Counted from the first letter of the stretch, positions 25,147 to 33,519 are shown. The stretch is 64,000 nt of DNA from Pontimicrobium sp. SW4 (GCF_039954625.1 NZ_CP157199.1:2914001-2978000); one strand, 5' to 3'. The notes: generated by a model not told the origin, from the letters alone. Program-made: numbers and translations.

Positions 25147-27474
25147 CTAAGCTTTTTGAATATTAACAGCGCACTTTTTGTAATCTGGCTCTTTAGATAT
25201 TGGACAAAAAGAGTCTAAAGTAATATCGTTGATTAGCATATTCTCATCAAAAAATGGCACAAAAACCTGCATTGGCTCTGGGACACCTCGTTCATTTACT
25301 GAAGCTGGTAAAACAATTTCACCTCTTCTTGTGGTAAGTTTAACTTTATCACCTGTTCTAATTTGCAAACGTTTTGCGTCACCAGGATTTAATTCTACAT
25401 AGGCATGAGGCATTGCTTTGTGAAGTACAGGAATTCTTCTTGTCATTGATCCCGTATGCCAATGCTCTACTACACGTCCTGTATTTAACCAGTATGGGTA
25501 TTCATTATCAGGCTCTTCAGCAGCTGGTTCGTAAGGTCGTTGCCAAATGACAGCTTTCCCATCTGGTTTTCCATAAAAATGAAAATCTTCCCCATTACTA
25601 CAGGCTGGATCGTATTTTGCGTTAAATCGCCATTTAGTTTCTTTCCCATCTACGTAAGGCCACATTGCTCCTGGTTGTGTTTTTAAAACCTCTAGAGGCG
25701 CCATGTTGTGCTTTTTGTTGTCATGGTGCTTTCTATATTCAGTATATATTTCTTCAATATGGGATTCTTCTTTATAGTAAAACTGTTTTTCATAGCCCAT
25801 ACGTTTTGCCACTTCAATCAACTGCCATGTATCGCTCATAGCCTCTCCTGGTGGGTTAACCATTTGCTCAAAATGCTGAGTTCTACGCTCAGAGTTTCCA
25901 AAAATTCCTTCACGCTCTATCCACATTGCAGAAGGTAAAATAACATCTGCTATATCTGTTGTAGGTGTGGGATAAATATCAGAAACAACTATAAAACGCC
26001 CTTCTTTTTTTGCACCATCTCTATACCGTTTTAGCTTTGGCATCGTTACCATAGGATTGGTGACTTGAATCCACATGAAGCGTATATCTCCTCTGTCTAA
26101 TGCTCTAAACATTTCAACCGTATGATAGGTTGGTTTTGGGTCTATGTTTTCAACTGGAACATCCCAAATTTTTGCAGCAAATTCACGATGTTCTTTGTTC
26201 ATAACCACTCCATGAGGTAACTTATGTGTTAAAGTACCCACTTCTCTTACTGTACCACACGCACTTGGTTGGCCAGTTAAAGAAAATGGGCTATTTCCTG
26301 GTGTTGATATTTTACCTGTTAATAGGTGAATGTTATAAACCAAGTTATTAATCCATGTTCCTCGAGAATGTTGATTCATTCCCATACACCAAAGAGACAT
26401 CACTTTTTTATTAGGATCTCCATAATATGATGCCATATACTTAATATCTTTTGCAGAAACTCCCGATATTTTTTCCACTTTTTCAGGCGAGTAATCTTCT
26501 AAGAATTCTTTGTATTGCTCAAAGCTTATCTTTTCTGGTTTGTCAGTAAATTTATAGTTATCTTCCAAACCATAGCCCATATTGGTTAATCCTTTACTAA
26601 AGTTACAGTGTTTTTCTACAAACGATTTGTTTACCCATCCGTTTTTAATAATCTCATAACAAATTGCATTTGCTACTGCTAAATCTGTTTGGGGTTTAAA
26701 CATAATAGATTTATCTGCCGCCATACTTGTTCTTGTAGTTCTTGTAGCAAAATCTATTATTTTAACACCTCTTTTTAATCGTTGATCTAATAATCTAGAA
26801 AACAATACTGGGTGCATTTCTGCCATATTATTTCCCCATAATACAAACACATCAGCATGATCAATATCTTCATAGCATCCCATTGGTTCATCAATTCCAA
26901 AAGAAGTTAAAAACCCTGTAACAGCACTTGCCATACATAAACGCGCATTGGCTTCAACATTATTTGTTCCTATACAGCCTTTAAATAACTTTGACGCTGC
27001 ATAACCATCTGGAATCGTCCACTGTCCTGAACCATAAATAGATACCGAATCTTTACCATAATCTTTTATAGTCTCTTTCATTTTTGAAGCAATTAAATCT
27101 AATGCTTCATCCATAGATGTTTCTACGTAGCGCCCATTCTTTTTAATTAACGGTTTTGTTAATCTATCATTTCCATAAAGAGCCATGACTGAATGATATC
27201 CTTTTACACAGCATAATCCTTTATTTACTGGCGATTTAGGATCTCCCTTTACAGCAACTGCTTTTCCATTCTCAACACCAACTAAAACACCACACCCTAC
27301 TCCACAAAATCTACATGGTGCTTTTTTCCAATCTAGGTTTCCTCCTTTGGGTAAGTTCTTTTCTTGTTCTTCGGCAAATAATATTCCTGGAAACATGGTT
27401 GCTGCTGCTGTCATTGCAGACAATACTGCCATCTTTTTAATAAAGCTTCGTCTATTGGTTAAAGAGGTGTACAT
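25147..27474 (-). CDS. napA: Periplasmic nitrate reductase catalytic subunit NapA
   Basis: 775 residues. Twin-arginine signal NRRSFIKKMAVLSAM at the start; N-terminal [4Fe-4S] ligands CRFCGVGCGV with CCVKGY; molybdenum Cys ligand in EANARLCMASAVTGF near residue 180; and family motifs ADVFVLWGNNMAEMHP, MSLWCMGMNQHSRGTW, GQPSACGTVREVGTL, and the C-terminal LNTGRVVEHWHTGSMTRR and HAYVELNPGDA. It binds bis-MGD molybdenum cofactor and reduces nitrate to nitrite in the periplasm. napD precedes it by 2 bp; the cofactor genes stand divergently just beyond napD. Confidence 0.96.
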   Translation of the reverse strand: MYTSLTNRRSFIKKMAVLSAMTAAATMFPGILFAEEQEKNLPKGGNLDWKKAPCRFCGVGCGVLVGVENGKAVAVKGDPKSPVNKGLCCVKGYHSVMALYGNDRLTKPLIKKNGRYVETSMDEALDLIASKMKETIKDYGKDSVSIYGSGQWTIPDGYAASKLFKGCIGTNNVEANARLCMASAVTGFLTSFGIDEPMGCYEDIDHADVFVLWGNNMAEMHPVLFSRLLDQRLKRGVKIIDFATRTTRTSMAADKSIMFKPQTDLAVANAICYEIIKNGWVNKSFVEKHCNFSKGLTNMGYGLEDNYKFTDKPEKISFEQYKEFLEDYSPEKVEKISGVSAKDIKYMASYYGDPNKKVMSLWCMGMNQHSRGTWINNLVYNIHLLTGKISTPGNSPFSLTGQPSACGTVREVGTLTHKLPHGVVMNKEHREFAAKIWDVPVENIDPKPTYHTVEMFRALDRGDIRFMWIQVTNPMVTMPKLKRYRDGAKKEGRFIVVSDIYPTPTTDIADVILPSAMWIEREGIFGNSERRTQHFEQMVNPPGEAMSDTWQLIEVAKRMGYEKQFYYKEESHIEEIYTEYRKHHDNKKHNMAPLEVLKTQPGAMWPYVDGKETKWRFNAKYDPACSNGEDFHFYGKPDGKAVIWQRPYEPAAEEPDNEYPYWLNTGRVVEHWHTGSMTRRIPVLHKAMPHAYVELNPGDAKRLQIRTGDKVKLTTRRGEIVLPASVNERGVPEPMQVFVPFFDENMLINDITLDSFCPISKEPDYKKCAVNIQKA

Positions 27475-27476
27475 AG

Positions 27477-27716
27477 TTAATTATTTTTTGGTGTATCAAA
27501 TCCTGAAACCATAGCAAGTAACTTTAATGCCTTGATAGCTTCAATTTGTTCTTTTACTATTTCTTCTTCTGATTTTGTTTCGGTATCAGTAACCACTATA
27601 AGCAAATCTTTGTTTTGAGCAGGAATAACTTCGCAAGCATTAATAGCTGAAAGTGCTTTTATCAACTCTTCCTTTTTACCTTCATGTGGATGCGCTAAAT
27701 AACTCTTTATTGGCAT
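27477..27716 (-). CDS. napD: NapD-like chaperone for NapA
   Basis: 79 residues from the ATG at 27716. Upstream in-frame starts exist (ATG 27746, TTG 27758), but the NapD pattern begins at MPIKSYLAHPHEGKKEEL and the A-rich leader AAATAAAAATTTT directly before 27716 fits a flavobacterial start. The ferredoxin-like alpha/beta pattern continues with INACEVIPAQNKDLLIVVTDTE, matching the NapD segment GCEV...LIVV. NapD binds the NapA twin-arginine signal and holds back export until the cofactor is inserted. It is the first gene of the nap operon. Confidence 0.82.
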   Translation of the reverse strand: MPIKSYLAHPHEGKKEELIKALSAINACEVIPAQNKDLLIVVTDTETKSEEEIVKEQIEAIKALKLLAMVSGFDTPKNN

Positions 27717-27766
27717 AAAATTTTTATTTAAAAAAACAAAACTCATTGAATTTAACAAATTAATAT

Positions 27767-27780
27767 ATGACTAATGTCAT
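27767..27780. promoter_or_regulatory. Perfect 5-4-5 palindrome ATGAC-TAAT-GTCAT upstream of nap
   Basis: A Crp/Fnr-type inverted repeat in the nap promoter region, about 50 bp before napD and just upstream of a -7-like TTAATTTG (minus strand, 27756-27763). The same arms occur at 10167-10180. A nitrate- or oxygen-responsive Crp/Fnr-family regulator is a plausible reader. Confidence 0.45.
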
Positions 27781-27842
27781 GTTTTTAGTTATTTACATTC
27801 AATCTAAATAGAAATTAATTTAATCATGATTAAGAAGTAAAA

Positions 27843-27876
27843 AATATCGTTATATTTGCCAGTATATAGCGATATT
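27843..27876. promoter_or_regulatory. ModE-type operator over the moeA promoter
   Basis: Arms AATATCGTTATAT (27843-27855) and ATATAGCGATATT (27864-27876) are inverted repeats with one mismatch and an 8-base spacer. The core CGTTATAT-N8-ATATAGCG matches the E. coli ModE operator pattern. It overlaps a perfect -7 element TATATTTG (27851-27858) and ends at the base before the moeA start codon, so binding should repress the operon. A ModE-family gene is the second gene of this operon. Confidence 0.8.
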
Positions 27877-29058
27877 ATGATTTCAATAGAGCAAGCCATT
27901 TCAATAGTTAAAAATCATACAAAGTCTTTAAATTATATAGAAGAAAGGCCTTTAAGTGATTGTTTAGGGTTAGTATTAGCAAAAGATGTTATTTCTTCTA
28001 TAAACATGCCACCTTTTAGACAATCTGCGATGGACGGTTATGCTGTTAACATACATGATTCTAACCAATACAAAATAATCGATGAAGTAAAGGCTGGCGA
28101 TGGACATCAGCCAACATTACTTCCTGGAGAAACTGTGCGAATTTTTACTGGTGCTCCAGTACCTGATACTGCCAATGCCATTATTATTCAAGAGCATGTT
28201 TCAGTTGAGAAACAAATTCTTATAGCCAATAAACCATTGGCCTTAAGCGCCAACATTAGGCCTTTAGGAGAGCAAACTAAAAAAGGAGATATAGCCTTAC
28301 AAAAAGGCACTAAATTAACACCAGCTGGAATTGGTTTTTTAACATCGCTTGGTATCACTGAGGTGATAATTAATAAACCCCTTTCCATTGCTTTAGTAGT
28401 TACAGGAAATGAGTTGGCAAAATCTGGAGAACCTCTTCAATATGGCCAAATCTATGAAAGCAATGCTATTATGTTGTCATCTGCTTTAAGGAGTTTAGGT
28501 TATATGAATGTGGAGATTACGACTGTAGGAGATGATTATCAAAGCACTTACAATGTATTGCAAAATGTCGTATCTAATAATGATATGGTTTTGGTGTCTG
28601 GAGGAATTTCTGTTGGTGATTATGATTTTGTGGGGAAGGCTTTACTAGACATTGGTGTTGAGCAACTCTTTTACAAAGTGAAGCAAAAACCTGGAAAACC
28701 TTTGTTTTTTGGAAAAAAAGACAATGCTTTTGTGTTTGCACTTCCAGGAAATCCAGCTTCAGCCTTAAGTTGCTTCTATGTGTATGTAGCTATTGCTTTG
28801 CAAAGACTATCTGGGAATGAAAACTTTGAAACTTTAAAAATTAAAGCTAAGTCCACATCAAGTTTTAATAAAAGAGGAGATAGAGCTCAATTTTTAAAAG
28901 CTATATATAATAATGGCAAAGTAGCGATTCTCGAAGGACAAAACTCTTCTATGATTCACACTTTTGCCTTAGCCAATGCATTAGTATATATCCCAGAAAA
29001 TATTCATGAAATTAACATTGATGTTACTGTTGATGTCATTCTACTTCCAATAAACTAA
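27877..29058 (+). CDS. moeA: Molybdopterin molybdotransferase MoeA
   Basis: 393 residues from ATG 27877; the open frame extends to a TTG inside the promoter, which is not a start. Family marks are MPPFRQSAMDGYAV, GTPVP-like TGAPVPDTANAIIIQEH, LVVTGNEL, YESNAIMLSSAL, SGGISVGDYDFV and the LPGNPASALSCFYVYV segment. It inserts molybdate into adenylated molybdopterin. It is the first gene of a nine-gene cofactor operon under the ModE-type operator; the leader is only about a dozen bases long. Confidence 0.95.
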   Translation: MISIEQAISIVKNHTKSLNYIEERPLSDCLGLVLAKDVISSINMPPFRQSAMDGYAVNIHDSNQYKIIDEVKAGDGHQPTLLPGETVRIFTGAPVPDTANAIIIQEHVSVEKQILIANKPLALSANIRPLGEQTKKGDIALQKGTKLTPAGIGFLTSLGITEVIINKPLSIALVVTGNELAKSGEPLQYGQIYESNAIMLSSALRSLGYMNVEITTVGDDYQSTYNVLQNVVSNNDMVLVSGGISVGDYDFVGKALLDIGVEQLFYKVKQKPGKPLFFGKKDNAFVFALPGNPASALSCFYVYVAIALQRLSGNENFETLKIKAKSTSSFNKRGDRAQFLKAIYNNGKVAILEGQNSSMIHTFALANALVYIPENIHEINIDVTVDVILLPIN

Positions 29059-29063
29059 TTACT

Positions 29064-29408
29064 ATGAAGTACAAAATAAAAAGCCGCATTTGGATAGAAG
29101 CCGATGATAATATATTACTCGGAGAAGGACGTGTAACACTGCTTAAAGCCATTGAAGAAACTGGATCATTATCAAAAGCTGCTAAATCATTAAAAATGTC
29201 TTATAAAAAGGCATGGTCTTTAATCGATGCTTTAAATTCTAGAGCTCAAAAACCTGTTATTACAACTAGCATTGGAGGCAAAGGTGGCGGAGGAGCAAAA
29301 TTAACCACATATGGAAAAAGTTTAGTTATTGCTTTTGACACTATTAATGAAAACTGCTGGGAATTTTTAGATCAAGAAATGAAAAAATTATTATATCATG
29401 ATTTTTGA
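29064..29408 (+). CDS. modE: ModE-family winged-helix regulator without molybdate-binding domain
   Basis: 114 residues, covering only the N-terminal DNA-binding domain of ModE: RIWIEADDNILLGEGRVTLL, ETGSLSKAAKSLKMSYKKAW (helix-turn-helix), and GGKGGGGAKLTTYGKSLV, the ModE wing motif. The C-terminal tandem molbindin (TOBE/Mop) domains that sense molybdate in E. coli are absent. Because it sits behind a ModE-type operator it is probably autoregulated; how it senses molybdate, if at all, is not visible. Gap to moeA 5 bp; it overlaps the next gene by 11 bp. Confidence 0.88.
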   Translation: MKYKIKSRIWIEADDNILLGEGRVTLLKAIEETGSLSKAAKSLKMSYKKAWSLIDALNSRAQKPVITTSIGGKGGGGAKLTTYGKSLVIAFDTINENCWEFLDQEMKKLLYHDF

Positions 29409-30141
29409 TATTGAGCACATATGGTTATTTCTTCTCATATTACCAATAGTAGCCTTTTTATATGCTAGCGTTGGTCATGGTGGTGCAAGTGGCTATTTAG
29501 CATTAATGGCGCTATTTTCTTTCGCTCCAGAAACCATGAAACCAACTGCTTTATTGTTAAATGTATTTGTAGCTGGCATTGCATTTTATCATTACTATAA
29601 AGCGGGTTATTTTAATAGAAAATTATTTCTGGCATTTGCTATAACATCAATACCAATGGCATTTATTGGAGGTGTAATAGAAGTAGATGCCTCTATTTAT
29701 AAAAAAATATTAGGGGTTCTTCTAATTTTTGCCATTTTAAAAATGCTTAATGTTTTTGGAAAAGAAAGTAATTCCATTAAGAAAGTTGACGTTTGGAAAG
29801 GATTAATTATTGGTGGTATTATTGGGTTTTTCTCTGGACTCATAGGTATTGGTGGAGGCATCATTTTAACTCCAATAATTTTGCTGTTGCATTGGGGGAA
29901 AATGAAAGAAGCAGCTGCGGTATCAGCGTTATTTATTTGGGTAAACTCCGCTTCAGCCTTGATAGGTCAAATAAGCAGTGGTGTCCATATAGCTTCAGAC
30001 TCATTTATTTTAGCAGGAATTGCATTAGCAGGAGGTTTTCTAGGAAGCTATTATGGAAGCAAAAAGTTTAATAATGGTTTATTGAGGTACCTGCTAGCTT
30101 TTGTATTAATTATCGCATCTATTAAATTAATTTTTGTGTAG
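29398..30141 (+). CDS. TSUP (TauE/SafE) family membrane permease
   Basis: 247 residues, about eight membrane segments, with two related halves each opening in a Gly-rich helix: YASVGHGGASGYLALMALF near residue 23 and FFSGLIGIGGGIILTPIILL near 145. TSUP proteins move sulfur-containing anions such as sulfite or sulfoacetate. Here it is embedded in the molybdenum-cofactor operon (11-bp overlap with modE, abutting mobA), so a role with molybdate or cofactor sulfur is possible but unproven. No modABC genes occur in the window. Confidence 0.88.
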   Translation: MIFDIEHIWLFLLILPIVAFLYASVGHGGASGYLALMALFSFAPETMKPTALLLNVFVAGIAFYHYYKAGYFNRKLFLAFAITSIPMAFIGGVIEVDASIYKKILGVLLIFAILKMLNVFGKESNSIKKVDVWKGLIIGGIIGFFSGLIGIGGGIILTPIILLLHWGKMKEAAAVSALFIWVNSASALIGQISSGVHIASDSFILAGIALAGGFLGSYYGSKKFNNGLLRYLLAFVLIIASIKLIFV

Positions 30142-30714
30142 ATGATTAGTAAAAACAATATAACAGGCATCATTTTATCAGGAGGAAAAAGTTCAAGAAT
30201 GGGAACTGACAAAGCCACATTATTGCTAAAGGAAAAAACCTTTATTCAATACATAATTGAGGCAATGAAGCCCTTGGTTAAGAATATAATTATAGTTAGT
30301 GACAATCCTAATCATGATGAATTTAAAATAGAAAGAATTGAAGATGCCATTAAAGATGCAGGTCCTTTAGCTGGGATTTATTCAGGATTACAGTATTCAA
30401 AAACAGATTATAATCTTGTAGTTAGTTGTGATGTGCCATTAATTACTAGTGAAGTGTTTAGGCTATTAATTAAGAATTATGAAAAAAATTATGACGTAAT
30501 TCAGTTAATGAGCCATCAAAAAACAATGCCTTTAACTGCCATTTATAAGAAAACATGTGAGCAGCTCATTAAAGATTTGTTAGATAAAAGCGAAAGGAGA
30601 GTACGGTTTGCTGTTTCTCAGCTTAAAACAAAAACAATAACACTTGATGACAATTTAGCTTCAGCTATAATAAACATTAATACTAAAGAAGAATTTGATG
30701 CAATTACAAATTAA
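30142..30714 (+). CDS. mobA: Molybdenum cofactor guanylyltransferase MobA
   Basis: 190 residues. Nucleotidyltransferase motif GIILSGGKSSRMGTDKATL at residues 9-27, followed by IERIEDAIKDAGPLAGIYSGL and the metal site VVSCDVPLI. It links GMP to molybdenum-molybdopterin to make MGD, the form that NapA (divergent nap operon) requires. It starts immediately after the TSUP gene and overlaps moaD by 17 bp. Confidence 0.93.
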   Translation: MISKNNITGIILSGGKSSRMGTDKATLLLKEKTFIQYIIEAMKPLVKNIIIVSDNPNHDEFKIERIEDAIKDAGPLAGIYSGLQYSKTDYNLVVSCDVPLITSEVFRLLIKNYEKNYDVIQLMSHQKTMPLTAIYKKTCEQLIKDLLDKSERRVRFAVSQLKTKTITLDDNLASAIININTKEEFDAITN

Positions 30715-30931
30715 ATATTTTGGTCTTACAGCAGAAATCACTAACTGTAACAAAGAAACCATTGAGTTTTCAAAAACATTAGTATCAGAACTTTTAGAAG
30801 AACTTTATGTTAAATATCCTTCGTTAAAACAGAAAGATTTTAAAGTAGCACAAAACCATGAAATTGTTTCTAATAGCAGTGAAATTACAAATCCAGAAAT
30901 AGCTTTATTGCCGCCATTTTCAGGTGGCTAA
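30698..30931 (+). CDS. moaD: Molybdopterin synthase sulfur carrier subunit MoaD
   Basis: 77 residues from ATG 30698 (a TTG one codon earlier is less likely). A ubiquitin-like beta-grasp protein starting MQLQIKYFGLTAEI and ending in the obligatory Gly-Gly (PPFSGG), which carries the thiocarboxylate sulfur for molybdopterin. MoeB, the next gene, adenylates this end; MoaE, two genes on, is its catalytic partner. A short hairpin GCCCATAATGGGC follows the stop. Confidence 0.93.
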   Translation: MQLQIKYFGLTAEITNCNKETIEFSKTLVSELLEELYVKYPSLKQKDFKVAQNHEIVSNSSEITNPEIALLPPFSGG

Positions 30932-30988
30932 GCCCATAATGGGCATTTGGCAAATAAAAATTAACACTTGTTTGTCATAAATATTTAA

Positions 30989-32098
30989 ATGAAAAAGTGG
31001 GAAGAGATTGCTTCTTTCTCAGTAAACATGAGCAGATATAACAGACATATCATTTTATCAGATGTTGGTCCAGAAGGACAAAACAAAATATCAAATGCTA
31101 AAGTATTAGTTATTGGTGCTGGAGGTTTGGGTTGTCCAATATTACAATACTTAGCGGCGGCAGGAGTTGGGACTCTTGGTATAATTGACTTTGATATCGT
31201 TGAAGTATCTAATTTACAACGACAAATATTGTTTGGAACATCCTCTTTAGGAACCAATAAAGCTTTAGCGGCGAAAGAACGTCTAGAGGATCTAAACCCA
31301 ACTATAGTTATCAAAACCTACAAAGAGGCTTTAATACCGCAAAATGCTTTAGAGTTATTTAAAAATTACGATATCATTGTGGATGGGACTGATAATTTTG
31401 AAACACGCTACCTAATTAATGATGCTGCAATAATAACCAATAAGCCTGTAGTTTATGGTGCTATTTATAAGTTTGAAGGCCAAGTGTCAGTTTTTAATTA
31501 TAACAATGGCCCAAGTTATAGGTGTTTGTTCCCTATAGCTCCTAAAAAAGGATCTGTTGCCAATTGTTCTGAAGTTGGAGTTCTTGGTGTGTTGCCAGGA
31601 ATTATTGGCACTATGCAAGCCAATGAAGCACTCAAAATAATTTTGGGATTTGATGGTGTATTGTCTGGACAATTATTCTGTTATAACTCAAAAACTAGCG
31701 AAACTTACACTTTAAAAATTAAAAAATTAGATTCTGAAATTGAGAACGTTTTGTCTAGAAAAGAGCATTTTAAAACACAAGTATTCAACTTTAACTGTAG
31801 CTCAAAAAATCTGTCATTAAATGATTTGCATGAGTTTGAAAATATTCAGTTTATAGACGTTAGAGAGCTTCATGAAGAACCAAAAATCAAATTAGATAAT
31901 TGTATTCAGATTCCTTTAAACCAACTAAATAATAACCTTGATAAAATTTCAACAACTAAAACAATCATCTTTTTCTGTCAAGCAGGAATTAGAAGTAGGA
32001 CAGCTGTTGAATTTCTTGAAAAACACAATATAACTAATTGCTTTAGTCTTGAAGAAGGTGCTGCGGCAATTATTGAACAACTAAAAATAAAAGCATGA
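30989..32098 (+). CDS. moeB: MoeB-type adenylyltransferase fused to a rhodanese domain
   Basis: 369 residues. Residues 14-245 form the ThiF/MoeB domain: MSRYNRHIILSDVG, the nucleotide-binding GAGGLGCPILQYLAAAGVG, LQRQILF, and the adenylation segment DGTDNFETRYLINDA. Residues about 265-369 form a rhodanese domain with active-site loop CQAGIRSRT. It activates the MoaD C-terminus and, through the rhodanese, may also deliver sulfur, as in eukaryotic MOCS3/Uba4. The first 13 residues are atypical, and translation may really begin at the second ATG (31028). Confidence 0.9.
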   Translation: MKKWEEIASFSVNMSRYNRHIILSDVGPEGQNKISNAKVLVIGAGGLGCPILQYLAAAGVGTLGIIDFDIVEVSNLQRQILFGTSSLGTNKALAAKERLEDLNPTIVIKTYKEALIPQNALELFKNYDIIVDGTDNFETRYLINDAAIITNKPVVYGAIYKFEGQVSVFNYNNGPSYRCLFPIAPKKGSVANCSEVGVLGVLPGIIGTMQANEALKIILGFDGVLSGQLFCYNSKTSETYTLKIKKLDSEIENVLSRKEHFKTQVFNFNCSSKNLSLNDLHEFENIQFIDVRELHEEPKIKLDNCIQIPLNQLNNNLDKISTTKTIIFFCQAGIRSRTAVEFLEKHNITNCFSLEEGAAAIIEQLKIKA

Positions 32099-32541
32099 CA
32101 AAAGAAAGGAAACCAAAAAATGTATTTAAAGAAGGTGCTATTTCCTCTGAATTTATAGCCGAATCAATTGCAAAACATCAAAGTAAAACATCTATTGGTG
32201 CCCATAATATCTTTTTGGGGCAAGTAAGAGCAGATGATATAGATGGTAAAACGGTGTCTGCTATTGAATATACTGCTTACGAAGATATGGCAAATGCAAA
32301 ATTTCATGAGATACGAGAAGCCACGTTTTCTAAATTTAATTTAACCTGTATGCATATTTATCATAGTTTAGGTACGGTTAAAAGTGGAGAAATTTGCTTA
32401 TTTGTTTTTGTATCATCCCCAAGAAGAAAAGAAGTTTTTAAAGCTTTGGAATATGTAGTTGAAGAAATTAAGGCAAAAGTACCTGTTTATGGTAAAGAAA
32501 TTTTTGAAGATAGTACACATCAATGGAAAGTAAATTCATAA
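32095..32541 (+). CDS. moaE: Molybdopterin synthase catalytic subunit MoaE
   Basis: 148 residues with typical motifs GAHNIFLGQVRADD, VSAIEYTAYEDMA, IYHSLGTVKSGEICLFVFVSSPRRKEVF and a C-terminal KVPVYGKEIFEDSTHQW containing the catalytic Lys. With MoaD it converts cyclic pyranopterin monophosphate to molybdopterin. It overlaps moeB by 4 bp. Confidence 0.94.
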   Translation: MTKERKPKNVFKEGAISSEFIAESIAKHQSKTSIGAHNIFLGQVRADDIDGKTVSAIEYTAYEDMANAKFHEIREATFSKFNLTCMHIYHSLGTVKSGEICLFVFVSSPRRKEVFKALEYVVEEIKAKVPVYGKEIFEDSTHQWKVNS

Positions 32542-32607
32542 CGTTTAATCGTGGATTTGTTTATTCGTTTATTCGAATCAACAGTTCAACAAATCAACAA
32601 ATCAACA

Positions 32608-33519
32608 ATGGTTGACATTACACATAAATCAAACACGCTCCGTGAAGCTACTGCGCAAGCTATAGTTAAAGTGAGCAAAGAAGACACTATTGATGCTATT
32701 AACAACAATACAGTGCCTAAGGGAAATGTATTTGCTATGAGTAAAGCGGCTGGTTTATTGGGAGTTAAAAAAACACCTGAGCTACTTCCTGATTGTCATC
32801 CTTTACCAATTGAATACACTGCGATTGACTATGACATAAACGGACTGGAAATCACCATCACTTGCACTATTAAAACCATCTATAAAACAGGTGTTGAGGT
32901 AGAGGCGATGCATGGTGCAAGCATTGTGGCTTTAAATATGTACGACATGCTTAAGCCTATAGATAAAGGCGTGGAAATTCATCATATTAAATTGTTAAAG
33001 AAAAAAGGAGGGAAGTCCAGTTTTAAAAACCGCTTTAGAGACCAATTAAATGCCGCAGTTATTGTGTGTTCTGATACTATTTCTGCTGGACAAAAAGAAG
33101 ACAAAGCTGGTAAAGCAATTATTAAAAAGCTAGAAGAAAGTAATGTTGCAATTTCAGAATATCTTGTGATTCCTGATGAAAAAGAAGTCATTCAAGAGAA
33201 AACAAAAAACTATGTATCGCAAGGCATAGATATTGTTATTTTTACTGGAGGCACAGGTCTCTCAAAACGCGATGTGACACCTGAAGCATTAGAGCCACTC
33301 ATTGAAAGAACTATCCCAGGAATTGAAGAAGCCATTAGAAGTTATGGCCAAAACCGAACGCCATATTCAATGCTATCAAGAAGTGTGGCGGGAACGATAG
33401 AAAAAACATTAGTTTTGGCATTACCTGGCTCAACTAATGGCGCAAAAGAATCAATGGACGCTATATTTCCATCAGTGCTTCATGTATTCGGAATTTTAAA
33501 AGGAGCAAGACACGACTAA
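32608..33519 (+). CDS. moaCB: MoaC-MoaB fusion (cyclic pyranopterin monophosphate synthase / molybdopterin adenylyltransferase)
   Basis: 303 residues from ATG 32608. The frame extends to a GTG at 32551, but that stretch is low-complexity (repeated AACAAATC) and MoaC proteins start at MVDITHKSNTLREA. Residues 1-140 are MoaC (GNVFAMSKAAGLLGVKKTPELLP, CHPLPIE, GVEVEAMHGASIVALNMYDM). Residues 150-303 are MoaB/MogA (VIVCSDTISAGQKEDKAG, FTGGTGLSKRDVTPEAL, LALPGSTNGAKE). The fusion joins an early and a late step of cofactor synthesis and occurs in other Bacteroidota. It overlaps moaA by one base. Confidence 0.93.
   Translation: MVDITHKSNTLREATAQAIVKVSKEDTIDAINNNTVPKGNVFAMSKAAGLLGVKKTPELLPDCHPLPIEYTAIDYDINGLEITITCTIKTIYKTGVEVEAMHGASIVALNMYDMLKPIDKGVEIHHIKLLKKKGGKSSFKNRFRDQLNAAVIVCSDTISAGQKEDKAGKAIIKKLEESNVAISEYLVIPDEKEVIQEKTKNYVSQGIDIVIFTGGTGLSKRDVTPEALEPLIERTIPGIEEAIRSYGQNRTPYSMLSRSVAGTIEKTLVLALPGSTNGAKESMDAIFPSVLHVFGILKGARHD

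Noticed and set aside
27717..27758. Longer napD start (TTG 27758 or ATG 27746)
   Set aside because: The TTG lies inside the -7-like element and the extra residues do not fit NapD; the ATG at 27716 has the better leader, though ATG 27746 is not strictly excluded.
32551..32607. N-terminal extension of the MoaC-MoaB frame from a GTG
   Set aside because: The stretch is low-complexity with repeated AACAAATC and no family match; MoaC clearly begins at the ATG at 32608.
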